From Wurfbainia villosa (Eukaryota > Streptophyta > Magnoliopsida > Zingiberales > Zingiberaceae): a DNA stretch of 64,000 nucleotides. The notes below the pieces were generated by a model. It made no database searches. It had not been told where the DNA came from and saw only the letters and a program-made list of their open reading frames with translations. The position numbers and the translations under genes were made by a program. Below are positions 21,597 through 34,024 of this stretch, one piece after another. The stretch lies in assembly GCA_025175895.1 (NCBI GenBank), contig CM045996.1, positions 107,621,179 to 107,685,178 of the forward strand. Direction: 5' to 3'. How positions within the stretch are numbered: position 1 is the stretch's first letter; the number at the start of each line of letters is the position of its first letter.

Positions 21597-23472
21597 GTGG
21601 GTTTAGGATGTGCCAACCTTGACTGGATGGGTAGTTAACTCAACCATGATAAAGGTGGCATTTTAGGTTATTTTCAAGGTTATGGATACCTTGGAAATAG
21701 GGTGGAATTATAATCCTAAAAGATTTTAGGATGTGCCAATGCACTTTTGAAATTAAGAAAAATCAATTAAATTGCCACAATTTAGGTTTAGAGGTTAGTG
21801 TGTCATTTTGGGTTTTTGGCACATTTGGGAGAAAAATAGAAATATGGCAAAATATAATTAATTATATGAAATGGCAATTAATATTAAAATTTAGGTATTA
21901 CTATACCTATATATTTTATATGTCATGCTTTGTTTGCCATATAACATGCCATGACATCATGCTTAGTTTTAATCATATAAAATGTCATGATCATATTTAG
22001 GGTTTAGGTTAATGTCATGAGTTTTTAGTTTATATCATATATCATGACATCATGATCATTGGCCATGTTTTAATTTTTGCTATCATTATGCCATGATCAT
22101 TTCATGCATTAATGTGATTGAGATTGATTTAAGGACTATGGCATGACTTGAAGTCCCATTTATAAGGGAATCAAGTAGGGTTGCCTTAGAGAATGCATGA
22201 AACCCTAAATTAGGATGAATAAAATCCACATCTCACATTAAATTGACATGTATGTGTATTTTATACAACTTAGATACATGTGAGATGCTAGGATATGAGT
22301 TGAGTTCAAGGTGCAGAGTTTTTGCATCTAGATAAACTAAAACTCTTTTTGTTTCATTTGTGGATCATTGGGAGAGCATGTGTACAAGTCATGTACATAT
22401 AGCCCAAGTAATATGATCCAAAATAAGGTTTTGAAAACATTTTAAAATCATTTTGAAAAACCTTGGTGAAGTCTATCTTTTGATAGAAATCACCATTGAT
22501 AGAGTTGATACAAAATAGGGCCAAAACATTGAAAATTTCAATGGTTTTGAGTTTTGTATCAAACTCACTATTTTATGGGTAAAATAATTTTCAAATATTT
22601 TTCACCCATTGTGTGTGTCATAAGTATTATACGTATGAATTTTCATGATTTTTAGAATTACGTATAATTATTTATGAATTTTCAAAATTCATTTCTGATA
22701 GCTGAAAATCGATATTTTTAGTTATCGCCGACGCCTGTGGCGATCGGTGATCGATGTGAGTGGCCGATCGACATCGTAGAGTCGATCGCCAGTCGATTCG
22801 GGTTAACAAGGTTTGTTTAGCCCATTTTCAGCAATGGTAAAGGTACCTAACCACTTCTAACCCTAGGATATGCTTTGGGAAGCATTATAAAGGGTGAAGA
22901 TCCATTGGATATGGATTAGGAGAGGTGTTAGGTCAAAGTATCAAATTTAGGGTATGGAAAGTTCAAGTTTGAACTTAGAACCTTAATTTTGATGGTTTAG
23001 AGTTCCTATTGGCTTAGGGGCTTCCCAAGGACATTGTTGGTGCAATGGTCAAGGGGGAGCAAGCCTTTAGGGGGAGGTATCCATCTTGGGATGATGGATG
23101 TGTTTTTCTCCTTGAAGAGGAGAAGCTATTGGGAGAGTATCATCAATTGGGAAAATTGATGACTTTTTGATACCTAATTTGGAAATTGGGAGAGAGTATA
23201 AGATTGTCTCTCTTGAGTGATATGTGAATTATCACTAGGAAGATGGTAGGCATCCTAGGTATTTATTTTTGGATCAAGGGGGAGATTATAAGATCTCATT
23301 GGGATATGAGACATTGACCTCCTTGGAGAGAAAACCTTTTTGATGTTAGTCAAAAAGGGGGAGAATGTTTGGAGGAGAACATTTGGAGAGTGTTTACCAA
23401 TTTCGGATAATTGGTAAGGGATTTGAGTTAGTGGTCTAACTCAGATGATTTGTTTGGTTTTTGTCAGACATC
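21597..23472 (+). other. Non-coding 3' region of B-1
   Basis: No credible frame. It is AT-rich with many ATGTCATGA/CATGATCATG-like palindromes (21930-22110), several GGGGGAG tracts (23049-23285) and a second polypurine-like tract AAAAAGGGGGAGAATG at 23352-23367. The same layout recurs in B-2 at 53882-55474. Confidence 0.7.
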
Positions 23473-23486
23473 AAAAAGGGGGAGAT
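23473..23486 (+). other. Polypurine tract of B-1
   Basis: AAAAAGGGGGAGAT abuts the 3' LTR start at 23487. Confidence 0.88.
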
Positions 23487-25114
23487 TGTTGGTGCAATCG
23501 GCCCAGGTCACGATTGACCAGACTCGAGTTTGACTCGAGTGATGTTTTGATGTTTGACAAAGGGATTTGACAAAGGGATTTGACAAAGTGGTTTGACATT
23601 GATGTTTGACATTAATGTCGGTTAATATGTTGGGGAGATTGTTGGAGCAATCGACCCGGGTCATGTTTGACCGGACTCGAGTTTGACTTGAGGAAAACCT
23701 TGATGGTTGACTGGGGTTGACCATGTGATTATGGGAAAGTCCAAGCATGAGTCTTGGCAAGGTAAAGTCCAAGTCATGGGTACTTGGCATGGAAAGTTCA
23801 AGTGGGACACTTGGCATTTGGTAAAGTCCAAGTCTTGAGTACTTGGCATGAAAAGTCCAAGTGGGACACTTGGCGCATGGAAAGTCCAAGTCATGGGTAC
23901 TTGGCATTTGGGAAAGTCCAAGTCTTGAGTACTTGGCATGAGAAGTCCAAGCATGTGTCTTGGCAAATTAGAAGTCCAAGCATGGGTCTTGGCAAATGGA
24001 AAGTCCAAGCATGGGTCTTGGCATGGAAAGTCCAACATGGGTTGGCAAGGGAAAGTCCAAGCTTGAGTCTTGGCATTTGGGAAGTCCAAGGGGATTGATA
24101 TTGGCAGCGTAAAGTCCAAGCGGAGTCTTGGCGGCATAACTCCAATGTGCCTTGGCGGTGTAGACACCGTTAGCATGACATAGCCGAGGGAAGCACCTGA
24201 AGGCTAGCGCGATGGATGAACAAGTCATGGATGACTTTGAGGGATCCGAGAGGCATGAGGCTGATGGAGGTGGCTAGAAGGCTTAGGTCTAGGCTAAAGG
24301 TGGTCTAGCAAGTATGGGGGCACCATACTTGGGTTAAAACCTCAGCTTAAGAGATGGAATCTACGACGCTCATGGGAGCCCGATGGCGCGGCGCCAAGGT
24401 GATCGGCCAAGTCGACTCCTAGTTCACCGCAAGCACGTGAATGCTCGTGGCGAATGGGCGCGACAGCGCGGCGCAATGATCGCCAATGTTGGCAGTCGAC
24501 TACCAAGAGATCCGTTGGAGTTTTTCCAGCGTGGATCGATCTGTTGTCTCATGACAACAGTGACATCAGTCGACTGGTGACTTATGGTAGTCGACTGATA
24601 GGCGGAAATCCAGCCCGACGCAGGTTATAAAGGCAGCTCGGAAGGAGGGTTTTTGAAGCAATTTTCTTTGGCGAAATTGAAGGGGGAAGTTGGTGCTTTC
24701 CATTCCTTCAAAGCTAGTTCAAGGCAATCAAAGATCAAGCAATCCAAAGCTCTTGTAAAGTTGTTTTTCCTTTACTTGCATTGTATTTCTTATTTGTATT
24801 TGCTTGTATCTTGTGTATTACTTAGTGTAATCCTTGTACGAGGTTTCTCCGCCTTCGGATTGTTCCGAGAAGGAGTTATTATTGATTAGTGATTGTGTGT
24901 GCATCACTAGGGCTCTTTAGAGCTCGATCCGTGGAGTAGGAACCGTTCGGTTCCGAACCACATTATATACTTGTGTTCATGATTGTTGTATTTCGTTATT
25001 GCTTTCATTTCTATATTCCGCTGCGCTAACGAAATTGTAGACACACGATCGAATTCCATCTTCCTACGGTCAACGCTATTCACCCCCCCCTCTAGCGCCC
25101 TTAAATCTCCAACA
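23487..25114 (+). repeat. 3' LTR of B-1
   Basis: 1628 bp. It is nearly identical to the 5' LTR outside the block 24345-24502. It has an extra GACAAAGGGATTT unit near 23560-23590 and a shorter C run (about eight) near its end. TATA is at 24624-24632. Confidence 0.92.
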
Positions 25115-25259
25115 GCTCGTGGCTTTATGAAGCCATCCCGACGATACTCGGCGTGGATACGGATAAAGGTGATTCTAGCGAGAGTTGCTCCAGTTGATGC
25201 CATTCCCGCTGCACGTGATACGTCAGGTATAACTAGAGTAATTTTCTTTATTGCAAAAT

Positions 25260-26947
25260 TGTAGAGATCCTGAGCGATAAACAAAATTCGCAGCAGAAAA
25301 CTTAGGATCCCTCTAGTGATCCAAGCAAAAAAAAATATACTCGTTTCAATTATCGATTCTATCCTATAGGAATCGAGATTACCTTCGAAGCGTGCCCTTC
25401 GAATTCCAGTCAGCAACACTTGGGGATCTCAGCATGGTCAGAATGTCCACGCCTCTACGGTGCACACACACACGATATTGGAGAGAAGAGGTAAGCCCTT
25501 TCGGTTGTGCTAGCAACCACTCCAAGGTCTCACTTTTCCACTCGGTACTTGGCCCTCTTGTGTTGTGAACGAAAAATAAAATCTGATTTCTTTTTCATTG
25601 TCCACGTTGAAGAAGAAGAAGCCACAATAATACACCTTAATGAGACATTAAATGCACTTCCTTATTCTCCATGGTAAAAGAAAGGAAGTCAATTAATGCT
25701 CATTAAATGCACATTAATGAGTTTTAAATCCCATTTAAAACCCCATTTATTAATTCGTGTATTATATTATTAATTCGTGTATTATATTATTAATTCGTGT
25801 ATTATTCATTTTAGACTTCTTCTCTTGGTTTGACTTGAGTCTAACTCAAGATAAACAAATTTGAGTCCAACTCAAATTTAGCCAAGTAATGAGTCTTACT
25901 CATTCTAGTTAATCCAATTAACTAATAATTCATTTTAGTCAAACCAAAATGATTTCCTCTCCAAAATAATATGTTCTTTGTGTGTAACCCTATAGGCTCT
26001 CATAACGTTGGCAATGTATCCAAAATCATTTTAGATACATAAGCAATGAGCGGCATCTAGCAATACATCATTGCTACCCAAGTGATGAGAATGTCGAGAT
26101 CCGACAACCTCTTCCGTGACTATTATCATATGATAGTGTCCTTCTATCCTTGATATCTCAGATCAATCAATGAGGCATAGACTCGGTCACCCTCTTATCA
26201 ATCTATATGTTTCTTTATCCCCAAGTAGACTCACTCAAACAAATGAGCTCAATATCTCATATTGACTCATTTGAGCATGGTCATGCATTTCGTGGTCCTA
26301 CTCTATCAAGAGGCCAAAGATATCACTCCCGTCATATGGGAGGGATAGATCCCATCTACATCACTCACATCCCTCCGCATAATTCGTTACATACTCAGTG
26401 ATCGCCGTTATAGTCACCCAATTACGGTGTGACGTTAGACGATACCAAAGTACATAACTCCTTATGTAGGGAACCGTAGTGACTTCAGGTCTAAGGACTA
26501 TTCATACCAATAGTCACATGAGAAAGTATATGACACTCATATAACGATCCATGATACTTTCTCATGGTGGGTCAATTCAGTATATATAGTCTCCAATATA
26601 TATACCCATGTATCAAAGTGATATCATATATCCATGACTTGTGAGATTAAGTCATCCATTGACCTACATGCTAGTCTCAATGTATCAATATAGCCCTTGT
26701 CTATTAATACAATACTCGACTAGGAATATTTAAGAATAGTGTTCTCTACAGCTTCTCATAATCAATTCTACCAATTGATATACTGTAGATAACAACCTAC
26801 TATTCATGGGCATTATTATATTTATTTAGCTGGCACACGCATAAAGAAATATAATAATCAATCTTTGTCTTTATTAATGCAAGAATATAATACAAAAGTC
26901 TCCCTCACCAATCATCTCATAATTGGCACTAAGGGCTCATACTAACA
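25260..26947 (-). repeat. 3' LTR of D-1
   Basis: On the minus strand it runs from TGTTAGTATGAGCCC (26947) to GGATCTCTACA (25260). Near 25750-25805 it holds about three copies of a 21-bp AT-rich unit (TTAATTCGTGTATTATATTA), also present in the other LTR near 32825-32885. Confidence 0.92.
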
Positions 26948-26958
26948 ATCTCCCACTA
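26948..26958 (-). other. Polypurine tract of D-1
   Basis: TAGTGGGAGAT on the minus strand directly before the 3' LTR. Confidence 0.8.
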
Positions 26959-27069
26959 ACACTAGTGCCAATCACTGTAATCTCTAAGACCCTAGTGTCC
27001 TAGTATGACCAACATGCTTTCTCTGTGCCAAAGCCTTGGTAAAGGGATCCGCAATGTTAGCATCAGTGT

Positions 27070-27859
27070 CTACTCTGCATATCTGAACATCTCCTCTATT
27101 GATAATCTCTCGAATGAGGTGATACCGCCGCAGTATGTGTTTGGTCCTCTGATGAGAGCGAGGTTCCTTAGCCTGAGTAATAGCCCCTTGTTGTCACAAT
27201 AGAGGTCTATTGGGTCTTCTATGCTAGGAACCACCTCAAGTTCAGTGATAAACTTTCGGATCCAAACAACCTCCTTTGCTGCAGAAGACGCAGCAATATA
27301 CTGCTTAGATAGAATCGCAATCGTGTTTTGCTTCGAACTCTTCCACCACAAGCCACCATTCAAGCAAAATACATACCATCGCGATCCGAGTCATCCTTGT
27401 CGATTGAAGCTCGCATCACGTAGAACCCTTACTGATTAGCTCCTCATTGCCTCCAAATATCATGAAATATTCTTTTGTCCTTCGCAAGTACTTAAGAATA
27501 TTCACCGATTCGATCGATACCGCCATCATGCTTAAAGCATACGAGACATCGGGGCGAGTACAGATCATGGCGTACATGATAGATCCTATAGATGATGCAT
27601 AAGGAATCTGATCCATGTGTTCTCTCTCCTCCTTAGAAGAGAGAGATTGAGTCTTCGAAAGACTCATACCATGTGACATTGGCAAAAATCCCTTCTTGGA
27701 ATTCTGCATGGCAAAATGCTTAAGCACCTTGTCCACATATGTACTCTGACTCAAGCCAAGAAATCTCTTAGATCTATCTCTATAGATCTTGATGCCTAGA
27801 ATATAGGTTGCTTCACCTAAGTCTTTCATTGAAAAACAATTCCCAAGCCAAGTCTTCAC
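27070..27859 (-). pseudogene. pol: D-1 RT end and RNase H
   Basis: After a frameshift at about 27858 the frame gives the RT end (MKDLGEATYILGIKIYRD), the IPYASSIGSIMYAMIC connection and a stop at 27416. A second piece (27363-27070) carries RNase H (WWKSSKQNT, YIAASSAAKEVVW, LYCDNKG). Between 27416 and 27363 the frame is lost in the DASF block. The glutamate-bearing block reads SKQYIAAS where relatives have EAEYIAAS, so a catalytic Glu may be missing. Confidence 0.85.
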
Positions 27860-28296
27860 AGATCAAAGATAGGGATATCATTTCCAATGAGCAGTATGTC
27901 ATCTACATACAATTTGAGGAAAACAATTGAGCTCCCACTAACCTTCTTGTAGACACAAGGTTCATCTTCATTCTTAATGAAACCAAAAGTTTTGATCGCA
28001 TTATCGAAATGAAGATTCCAGCTTCTAGAAGCTTGCTTTAAACCATAAATGGACCTATGCAACTTACAATCCTTTCCAGCATCCTTTGGATCGACAAAAC
28101 CCTCAGGTTGTGTCATACACACATCCTCGAGTAGATTTCCGTTAAGAAATGCTATTTTGACATCCATCTGCCAGATCTCATAGTCATAGTAAGCTGCAAT
28201 AGTAAGCATGATCCGAATGGATTTGAGCATCGCAATTGAAGAAAAGGTTTCATCATAGTCAATACCATGAATCTGCTTGAATCCTTTTGCTACCAA
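27856..28296 (-). pseudogene. pol: D-1 reverse transcriptase core
   Basis: 146 open codons: VAKGFKQIHGIDYDETFS, WQMDVKIAFLNGNL, SIYGLKQASRSWNLHFD and the catalytic KLYVDDILLIGND. It is in frame with the upstream segment but separated by a TGA at 28299-28297, where relatives have Arg. The stop fits a CGA-to-TGA transition. Confidence 0.88.
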
Positions 28297-29265
28297 TCAC
28301 TTTTTATAGGTATGCACATTACCTTCCATGTCATTCTTTCTCCTAAAGACCCACTTACACCCAATGGGTTTGACCCCTTCAGGTGGATCAACCAAAGTCC
28401 AGACTTGGTTAGTGTACATGGATTCTATTTCGGATCTCATGGCCTCGAGCCATTTCTCAGAATCTGAGCTCATTACAGCTTCCTGATAGGATGTCAGCTC
28501 ATCAAGCATGATACCATCGTTATCATCCAAGAGAAAAGAATATATCTCAGGTTGATGACATATCCTATCAGACCTGCGCAGAGCTTGGTCTACCTGAATA
28601 GGTTGTATCACAACTCCTTGTGATGACTGTTCTTGTTCCATTAAGGTATCAGTGCTATTTTGTGTATCTTGAACTTCTTCAAGATCAATTTTACTCCTAC
28701 TTATTTTTCTATAAATAAATTCCCTTTCTAGAAAAACACCATTTCTGGCAACAAACACTTTGCCTTGTGTGGGGTTGTAAAAGTAATATCTCTTAGTTTC
28801 CTTGAGATATCCAACGAAATAGCATCTATCTGATTTGGGGCCTAGTTTATCTGATACTTGATGTCGTACGTAAGCCTCACAACCCCAAATCTTCATAAAA
28901 GACATATTGTGACTCTTCCCAGTGCATATCTCATATGGTGTCTTTACGACTGCCTTAGAAGGAACACGGTTAAGTGTGAAAGCGGCGTTCTCTAGAGCAT
29001 ATCCCCAGAAGGAAGGAGGAAGTTCTGTATGACTTATCATTGATCGTACCATATCTAATAGAGTACGATTTCTCCTCTCAGATACACTATTCAACTGTGG
29101 TGTTCCAGGTGGAGTGAGCTGAGATCTTATCCCACACTCAACTAGATAGTCACTAAACTCTTGGCTTAGGTATTCCCCACCTCGATCTGATCGAAGCATC
29201 TTAATACTCTTACCAAGTTGGTTCTGTACTTCATTCTTGAATTCTTTAAACTTTTCAAAGGATTC
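28297..29265 (-). pseudogene. pol: D-1 integrase core to RT N-terminal part
   Basis: It continues in frame after a stop at 29268-29266. The integrase block SDRGGEYLSQEF, then TPQLNSVSERRNRTLLDMV with the catalytic Glu, the C-terminal part (KIWGCEAYVRHQVSDKLG) and the start of RT (NQVWTLVDPPEGVKPIGCKW) are all readable. Nearly 300 codons are open. Confidence 0.88.
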
Positions 29266-30210
29266 TTATTTGTGTCTCATAAGATACACATATCCATATC
29301 TACTGAAATCATTAGTAAATATGATGAAGTACTGATAACCTCCTCTGGCTGTGACTTTGAAAGGACCGCATACATCACTATGTATGAGGCCTAACAAATC
29401 TGTCACTCGTTCGCCTTGTCCACTAAATGGAGTCTTGGTCATCTTGCCTAAAAGACAAGATTCACATACCTCATATGATTCAAAATCAAATGAGTCCAGT
29501 AATCCATCCTTATGGAGCTGGGCTATGCGACTCTCATTTATGTGACCCAAGCGACAATGCCAAAGATATGTTTGATTCAAATGATTAGATTTGAATCGTT
29601 TGGTATTTATGTTATAGACTGGGTTTTCGAGGTCTAGAACATAGAGTCCATTCATCAAGTGTGCACTGCAATAGAACATTTCATTTAAATATACAGAACA
29701 ACACTTGTCCTTAATTATAAATGAAAAACCTTTCTTGTCCAAACAAGATATAGACATAATGTTCTTAGTTATTGCAGGTACGAAATAACACTCTTCAAGT
29801 TCTAGAATTAAACCACTGGGTAATGATAAGGAATATGTTCCTACAGCTATAGCAGCACCTCTTGCGCCATTGCCAACACGTAGGTCCACTTCTCCTTTTG
29901 ACAAAGATCTACTTCTTCTCAAGCCCTGCACATTGGTACAAATGTAAGAAGCACTACCGGTATCCAATACCCATGAGGAAGAAATAGATAGATTGACTTC
30001 TATAACATGTATACCTGAAGTGGAAGTCTCACTTCCTTTCTTCTTCTGAACTTCCTCGAGGTACTTTTTGCAGTTCCTCTTCCAATGTCCAGCTTCCTTG
30101 CAGTGGAAGCAAGCCCCTTCCTTGGCCACCCCACCTTTAGGCTTCAATTCTTTGTCCTTATCTTTATTCTGGGTCTTACCCTTGACTTTAGACTTTTTCT
30201 TACCCTTGCC
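29266..30210 (-). pseudogene. gag-pol: D-1 zinc knuckle, protease and integrase N-terminal part
   Basis: It continues in frame after the stop at 30213-30211. A basic linker leads to an intact zinc knuckle CFHCKEAGHWKRNC (about 30111-30070), protease (SWVLDTGSASYIC), the pre-integrase domain (YLWHCRLGHINESR) and the first integrase catalytic block (LIHSDVCGPF). About 293 codons are open to the stop at 29268. Confidence 0.9.
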
Positions 30211-30858
30211 CTATTTAACCATAAGTACATCATTAGTACCAGATTGCATCTTCGTAAGATTGCTCTCAGCAGTTCTCAACATGCTTAAGAGCTCAAGCAA
30301 TGGTTTGTCAATTTCGCTCATGTAATAATTCATGACAAATTGACTAAAGCCTCTAGGCAGCGAATATAGAATAAGGTCAGTGGCCAACTCTTGGCCGAAA
30401 GGAAACCCCAATCTTTCAAGGTTCTCAACATACCCAATCATCTTGAGTACATGAGTTCCTACGGGTGTTCCTTCTTGCATTTTGCATGAAAATAATGCCT
30501 TAGATACCTCAGATCTCTCGTGCCTCACCTGCCCTTGATATAGTTGCTTCAAGTGTGCAACCATATCGAAGGCATCCATGTTCTCATGTTGCTTCTGAAG
30601 CTCAGAGTTCATGGTTGCAAGCATAAGGCATGATGCATCTAATGCATCATCTTGATGCTTCTTGTATGCATCCTTATCTGCACGAGTGGCATTATTGGCG
30701 GGTGGTTCAGAAATGGGTTGCTCTAGGACATAGAGTTTCCGCTCCTGTTTGAGAACTATTCTTAAATTTCTGAACCAGTCAATGAAGTTTGCTCCATTGA
30801 GCTTGTCCTTCTCAAGGACCGATCGCAGAGAGAGGGTATTTGACGTATTTGAAGACAT
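30211..30858 (-). pseudogene. gag: D-1 gag capsid part
   Basis: The ATG is at 30858-30856. 215 codons encode a copia gag capsid: KLNGANFIDWFRNLRIVLKQ, LMLATMNSELQKQHE, then MIGYVENLERLGFP and MNYYMSEIDKPLLELL. It ends at a TAG (30213-30211) eight codons before the basic linker of the next segment, in the same frame, so a single base change separates the two. I treat it as an inactivating stop; gag-specific termination is a weaker alternative. Confidence 0.9.
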
Positions 30859-32324
30859 AGTAATCTACAACAGAAATGATTTGCAGAAATGAGTATTATA
30901 TCTGAAATCATTTAATTAGGCCTTTAATTAAATGAGACTCCCACTGATTCCCTTAGCTTCAATAGGAGCTAGTCATACTAGTTCTATTGAGCTTCAAGTT
31001 CATGTGGGACAAGATCCACATCATACCTCACCTTGAGTTAGCTTTGGCTAATCGCCCAAGATTTAGTATCACTAGGTAGGTAACATTTTACCAATTGCAT
31101 CGTATGCAACTCTTAGAATAAAGGATCAAGATTCACATTATACATCATCTTGAGTTAGCTTTGGCTAATCGCCCAAGACTTAGTATAAATGTTCTCTTAT
31201 CCGTGTCTCCTAACTATTAGGAAATACCTCTAAGTATTTCTCAATCTAATTGAGACACTTAGTGAAGTCTCATCCAAAGTTTGATTGCGGGACATCACAA
31301 TTGTCCTCTCGCACTCTACCAAGATAAAATGCGCTGCTTTGCTTTGGCAAACCCAACACAAATGATCGAGGTAGTTTATGAGTACCAAACTTTGGTAGGC
31401 ATATTCATTTGACTTAATTTTAAGATAACAGATTATCTAGCATGCATCATATACACACAAAATATATCACATATACGCTAAACGTGACATGGTTATGGCC
31501 CTTATTCTACGATTTCTCAAGCCAATGAGAAAATCAATTGGTTACCCTAGGGATAGCATCTTCTCCAAGCGCTTCCTTTGGTCAGCATGTTTTGTCAGCA
31601 TCATCCTTGTAACATCCACCTTCAATGGACTTTCATTGCTTATTTATTTTGTACATTACAAAATGAGAACACTCGAGTTACATTCGAGTCTAAATCTATT
31701 TTACAACTAGAAAATAGAAGTGAAGGCACGACACGCAGGTAGTGTAAAAAAAATACAACACCCACATACATATGACGACACGCAGGCCGTATTATGAATT
31801 ACAACACATAACCACAATCATATTGGGTCCTAGGCCATAACCATGCACCATATACAAATCATTCACAATGATTTAATAAATTATTTGATTTATCAGTTTT
31901 ATTATGTGCAATTTTTAAGCCGCTATGCCGATCAGCCGCAACACCACGACAGTCCCGTGCTGTGTTCGGCACCATCCAACTTGAACCCGAGACCTCCAGA
32001 TGGCCAGGTGTGATCAGCACCGTCTGACTTGAACCAGCCCACTTGGCTGACCATCTGCTTGGCTGAATCAACTCGGACACAGGCGGAGTCGGCACCATCC
32101 GACTTGATTCAGCCCACTTGGTAGATTATCTGCTTGGCTAAATCAACTCGGACTTAGACCGAGTTGGCACCATCCAACTTGATTCAGCCCACTCGGCAGA
32201 CTATCTGCTTGGCTAAATCAACTCGGACATATACCGAGTCAGCAAAAAAACATAATAAAACTAATCTCATGTTTATATCACATAAAACACCAAAAAAAAA
32301 TGTGTACATTTTTTTTTACAAGTC
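30859..32324 (-). other. Untranslated leader of D-1 with two kinds of repeats
   Basis: No coding frame. A 29-base motif occurs at 31032-31060 and 31149-31177; on the plus strand its core TTAGCTTTGGCTAA is a perfect hairpin. A 75-bp tandem unit occurs about three times at 32026-32243, with a partial copy from 31969. Both lie between the primer-binding site and gag, where packaging signals of retroelements usually sit. Confidence 0.7.
32026..32243 (-). repeat. 75-bp tandem repeat in the D-1 leader
   Basis: Units at 32026-32100, 32101-32175 and 32176-32243 share GATTCAGCCCACT, TCTGCTTGGCT and ACTCGGAC segments. A partial copy of the unit lies at 31969-31987. Confidence 0.8.
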
Positions 32325-32336
32325 GCTCTGATACCA
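32325..32336 (-). other. Primer-binding site of D-1
   Basis: TGGTATCAGAGC on the minus strand, one base from the 5' LTR: a perfect match to the initiator-Met tRNA type. Confidence 0.92.
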
Positions 32337-32337
32337 T

Positions 32338-34024
32338 TATAGGGATCCCGAGCGATAAATAAAATTCGCAGTGAAAAACTTAGGATCCCTCCAGAGATCC
32401 AAAAAAAAAAAATATACTCATTTCAATTATTGATTCTATCCTATAGGAATCGAGATTACCTTCGAAGCGTGCCCTTCGAATTCTAGTCAGCAACACTTGT
32501 GGATCTCAGCGTGGTCAGAATGTCCACGCCTCTACGGTGCACACACACACAATCTTGGAGAGAAGAGGTAAGCCCTTTCGGTTGTGCTAGCAACCACTCC
32601 AAGGTCTCACTTTTCCACTCGGTACTTGGCCCTCTTGTGTTGTGAACGAAAAATAAAATCTGATTTCTTTTTCATTGTCCATGTTGAAGAAGAAGAAGCC
32701 ACAATAATACACCTTAATGAGACATTAAATGCACTTCCTTATTCTCCATGGTAAATGAAAGGAAGTCAATTAATGCTCATTAAATGCACATTAATGAGTT
32801 TTAAATCTCATTTAAAACCCCATTTATTAATTCATGTATTATATTATTAATTCGTGTATTATATTATTAATTCATGTATTATTCATTTTAGCCTTCTTCT
32901 CTTGGTTTGACTTGAGTCTAACTCAAGATAAACCAATTTGAGTCCAACTCAAATTTAGCCAAGTAATGAGTCTTACTCATTCTAGTTAATCCAATTAACT
33001 AATAATTCATTTTAGTCAAACCAAAATGATTTCCTCTCCAAAATAATATGTTCTTTGTGTGTGACCCTATAGGCTCTCATAACGTTGGCAATGTATCCAA
33101 AACCATTTTAGATACATAAGCAATGAGCGGCATCTAGCAATACATCATTGCTACCCAAGTGATGAGAATGTCGAGATCCGACAACCTCTTCCGTGACTAT
33201 TATCATATGACAGTGTCCTTCTATCCTTGATATCTCAGATCGATCAATGAGGCATAGACCGTGTCACCCTCTTATCAATCATTATGTTTCTTGATCCCCA
33301 AGTAGACTCACTCAAACAAATGAGCTCAATATTTCATATTGACTCATTTGAGCATGACCATGCATTTCGTGGTCCTACTTTATCAAGAGGCCAAAGATAT
33401 CACTCCCGTCATATGGGAGGGATAGATCTCATCTACATCACTCACATCCCTCCGCATAATTCGTTACATACTCAGTGATCGCCGTTATAGTCACCCAATT
33501 ACGATATGACGTTAGACGATACCAAAGTACATAACTCCTTATGTAGGAAACCGTAGTGACTTCAGGTCTAAGGACTATTCATACTAATAGTCACATGAGA
33601 AAGTATATGACACTCATATAACGATCCATGATACTTTCTCATGGTGGGTTAATTCAGTATATATAGTCTCCAATGTATATACCCATGTATCAATGTGATA
33701 TCATATATCCATGACTTGTGAGATCAAGTCATCCATTGACCTACATGCTAGTCTCAATGTATCAATATAGCCCTTGTCTATTAATACAATACTCGACTAG
33801 GAATATTTAAGAATAGTGTTCTCTATAGCTTCTCATAATCAATTCTACCAATTGATATACTGTAGATAACAACCTACTATTCATGGGCATTATTATATTT
33901 ATTTAGCTGGCACACGCATAAAGAAATATAATAATCAATCTTTGCCTTTATTAATGCAAGAATATAATACAAAAGTCTCCCTCACCAATCATCTCATAAT
34001 TGGCATTAAGGGCTCATACTAACA
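32338..34024 (-). repeat. 5' LTR of D-1
   Basis: 1687 bp, from TGTTAGTATGAGCCC (34024) to GGGATCCCTATA (32338). The last dinucleotide is TA where the partner LTR has CA, a point change. Confidence 0.92.

Larger units (their letters stand above)
18133..25114 (+). mobile_element. Complete gag-only LTR element B-1
   Basis: It is flanked by the perfect duplication gctcg (18128-18132 and 25115-25119). LTRs are 18133-19737 (1605 bp) and 23487-25114 (1628 bp). The primer-binding site is at 19740 and the polypurine tract at 23473-23486. The internal 3.7 kb encodes only gag, with no protease, integrase or RT, so the element is non-autonomous. It fits the known class of terminal-repeat elements that carry only gag. 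The polypurine tract and LTR ends resemble Sirevirus-type copia elements, which is my inference for its parent. Confidence 0.93.
25260..34024 (-). mobile_element. Complete Ty1/copia element D-1
   Basis: 8765 bp, minus strand, flanked by aaaat (25255-25259) and ataat (34025-34029), one base apart. LTRs are 25260-26947 (3') and 32338-34024 (5'), 1688 and 1687 bp, and look very similar by eye. Gag through RNase H is present with only a few breaks: stops at 30213, 29268 and 28299 and a frameshift near 27858. This is the least decayed coding element here and one of the last insertions. Confidence 0.93.
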
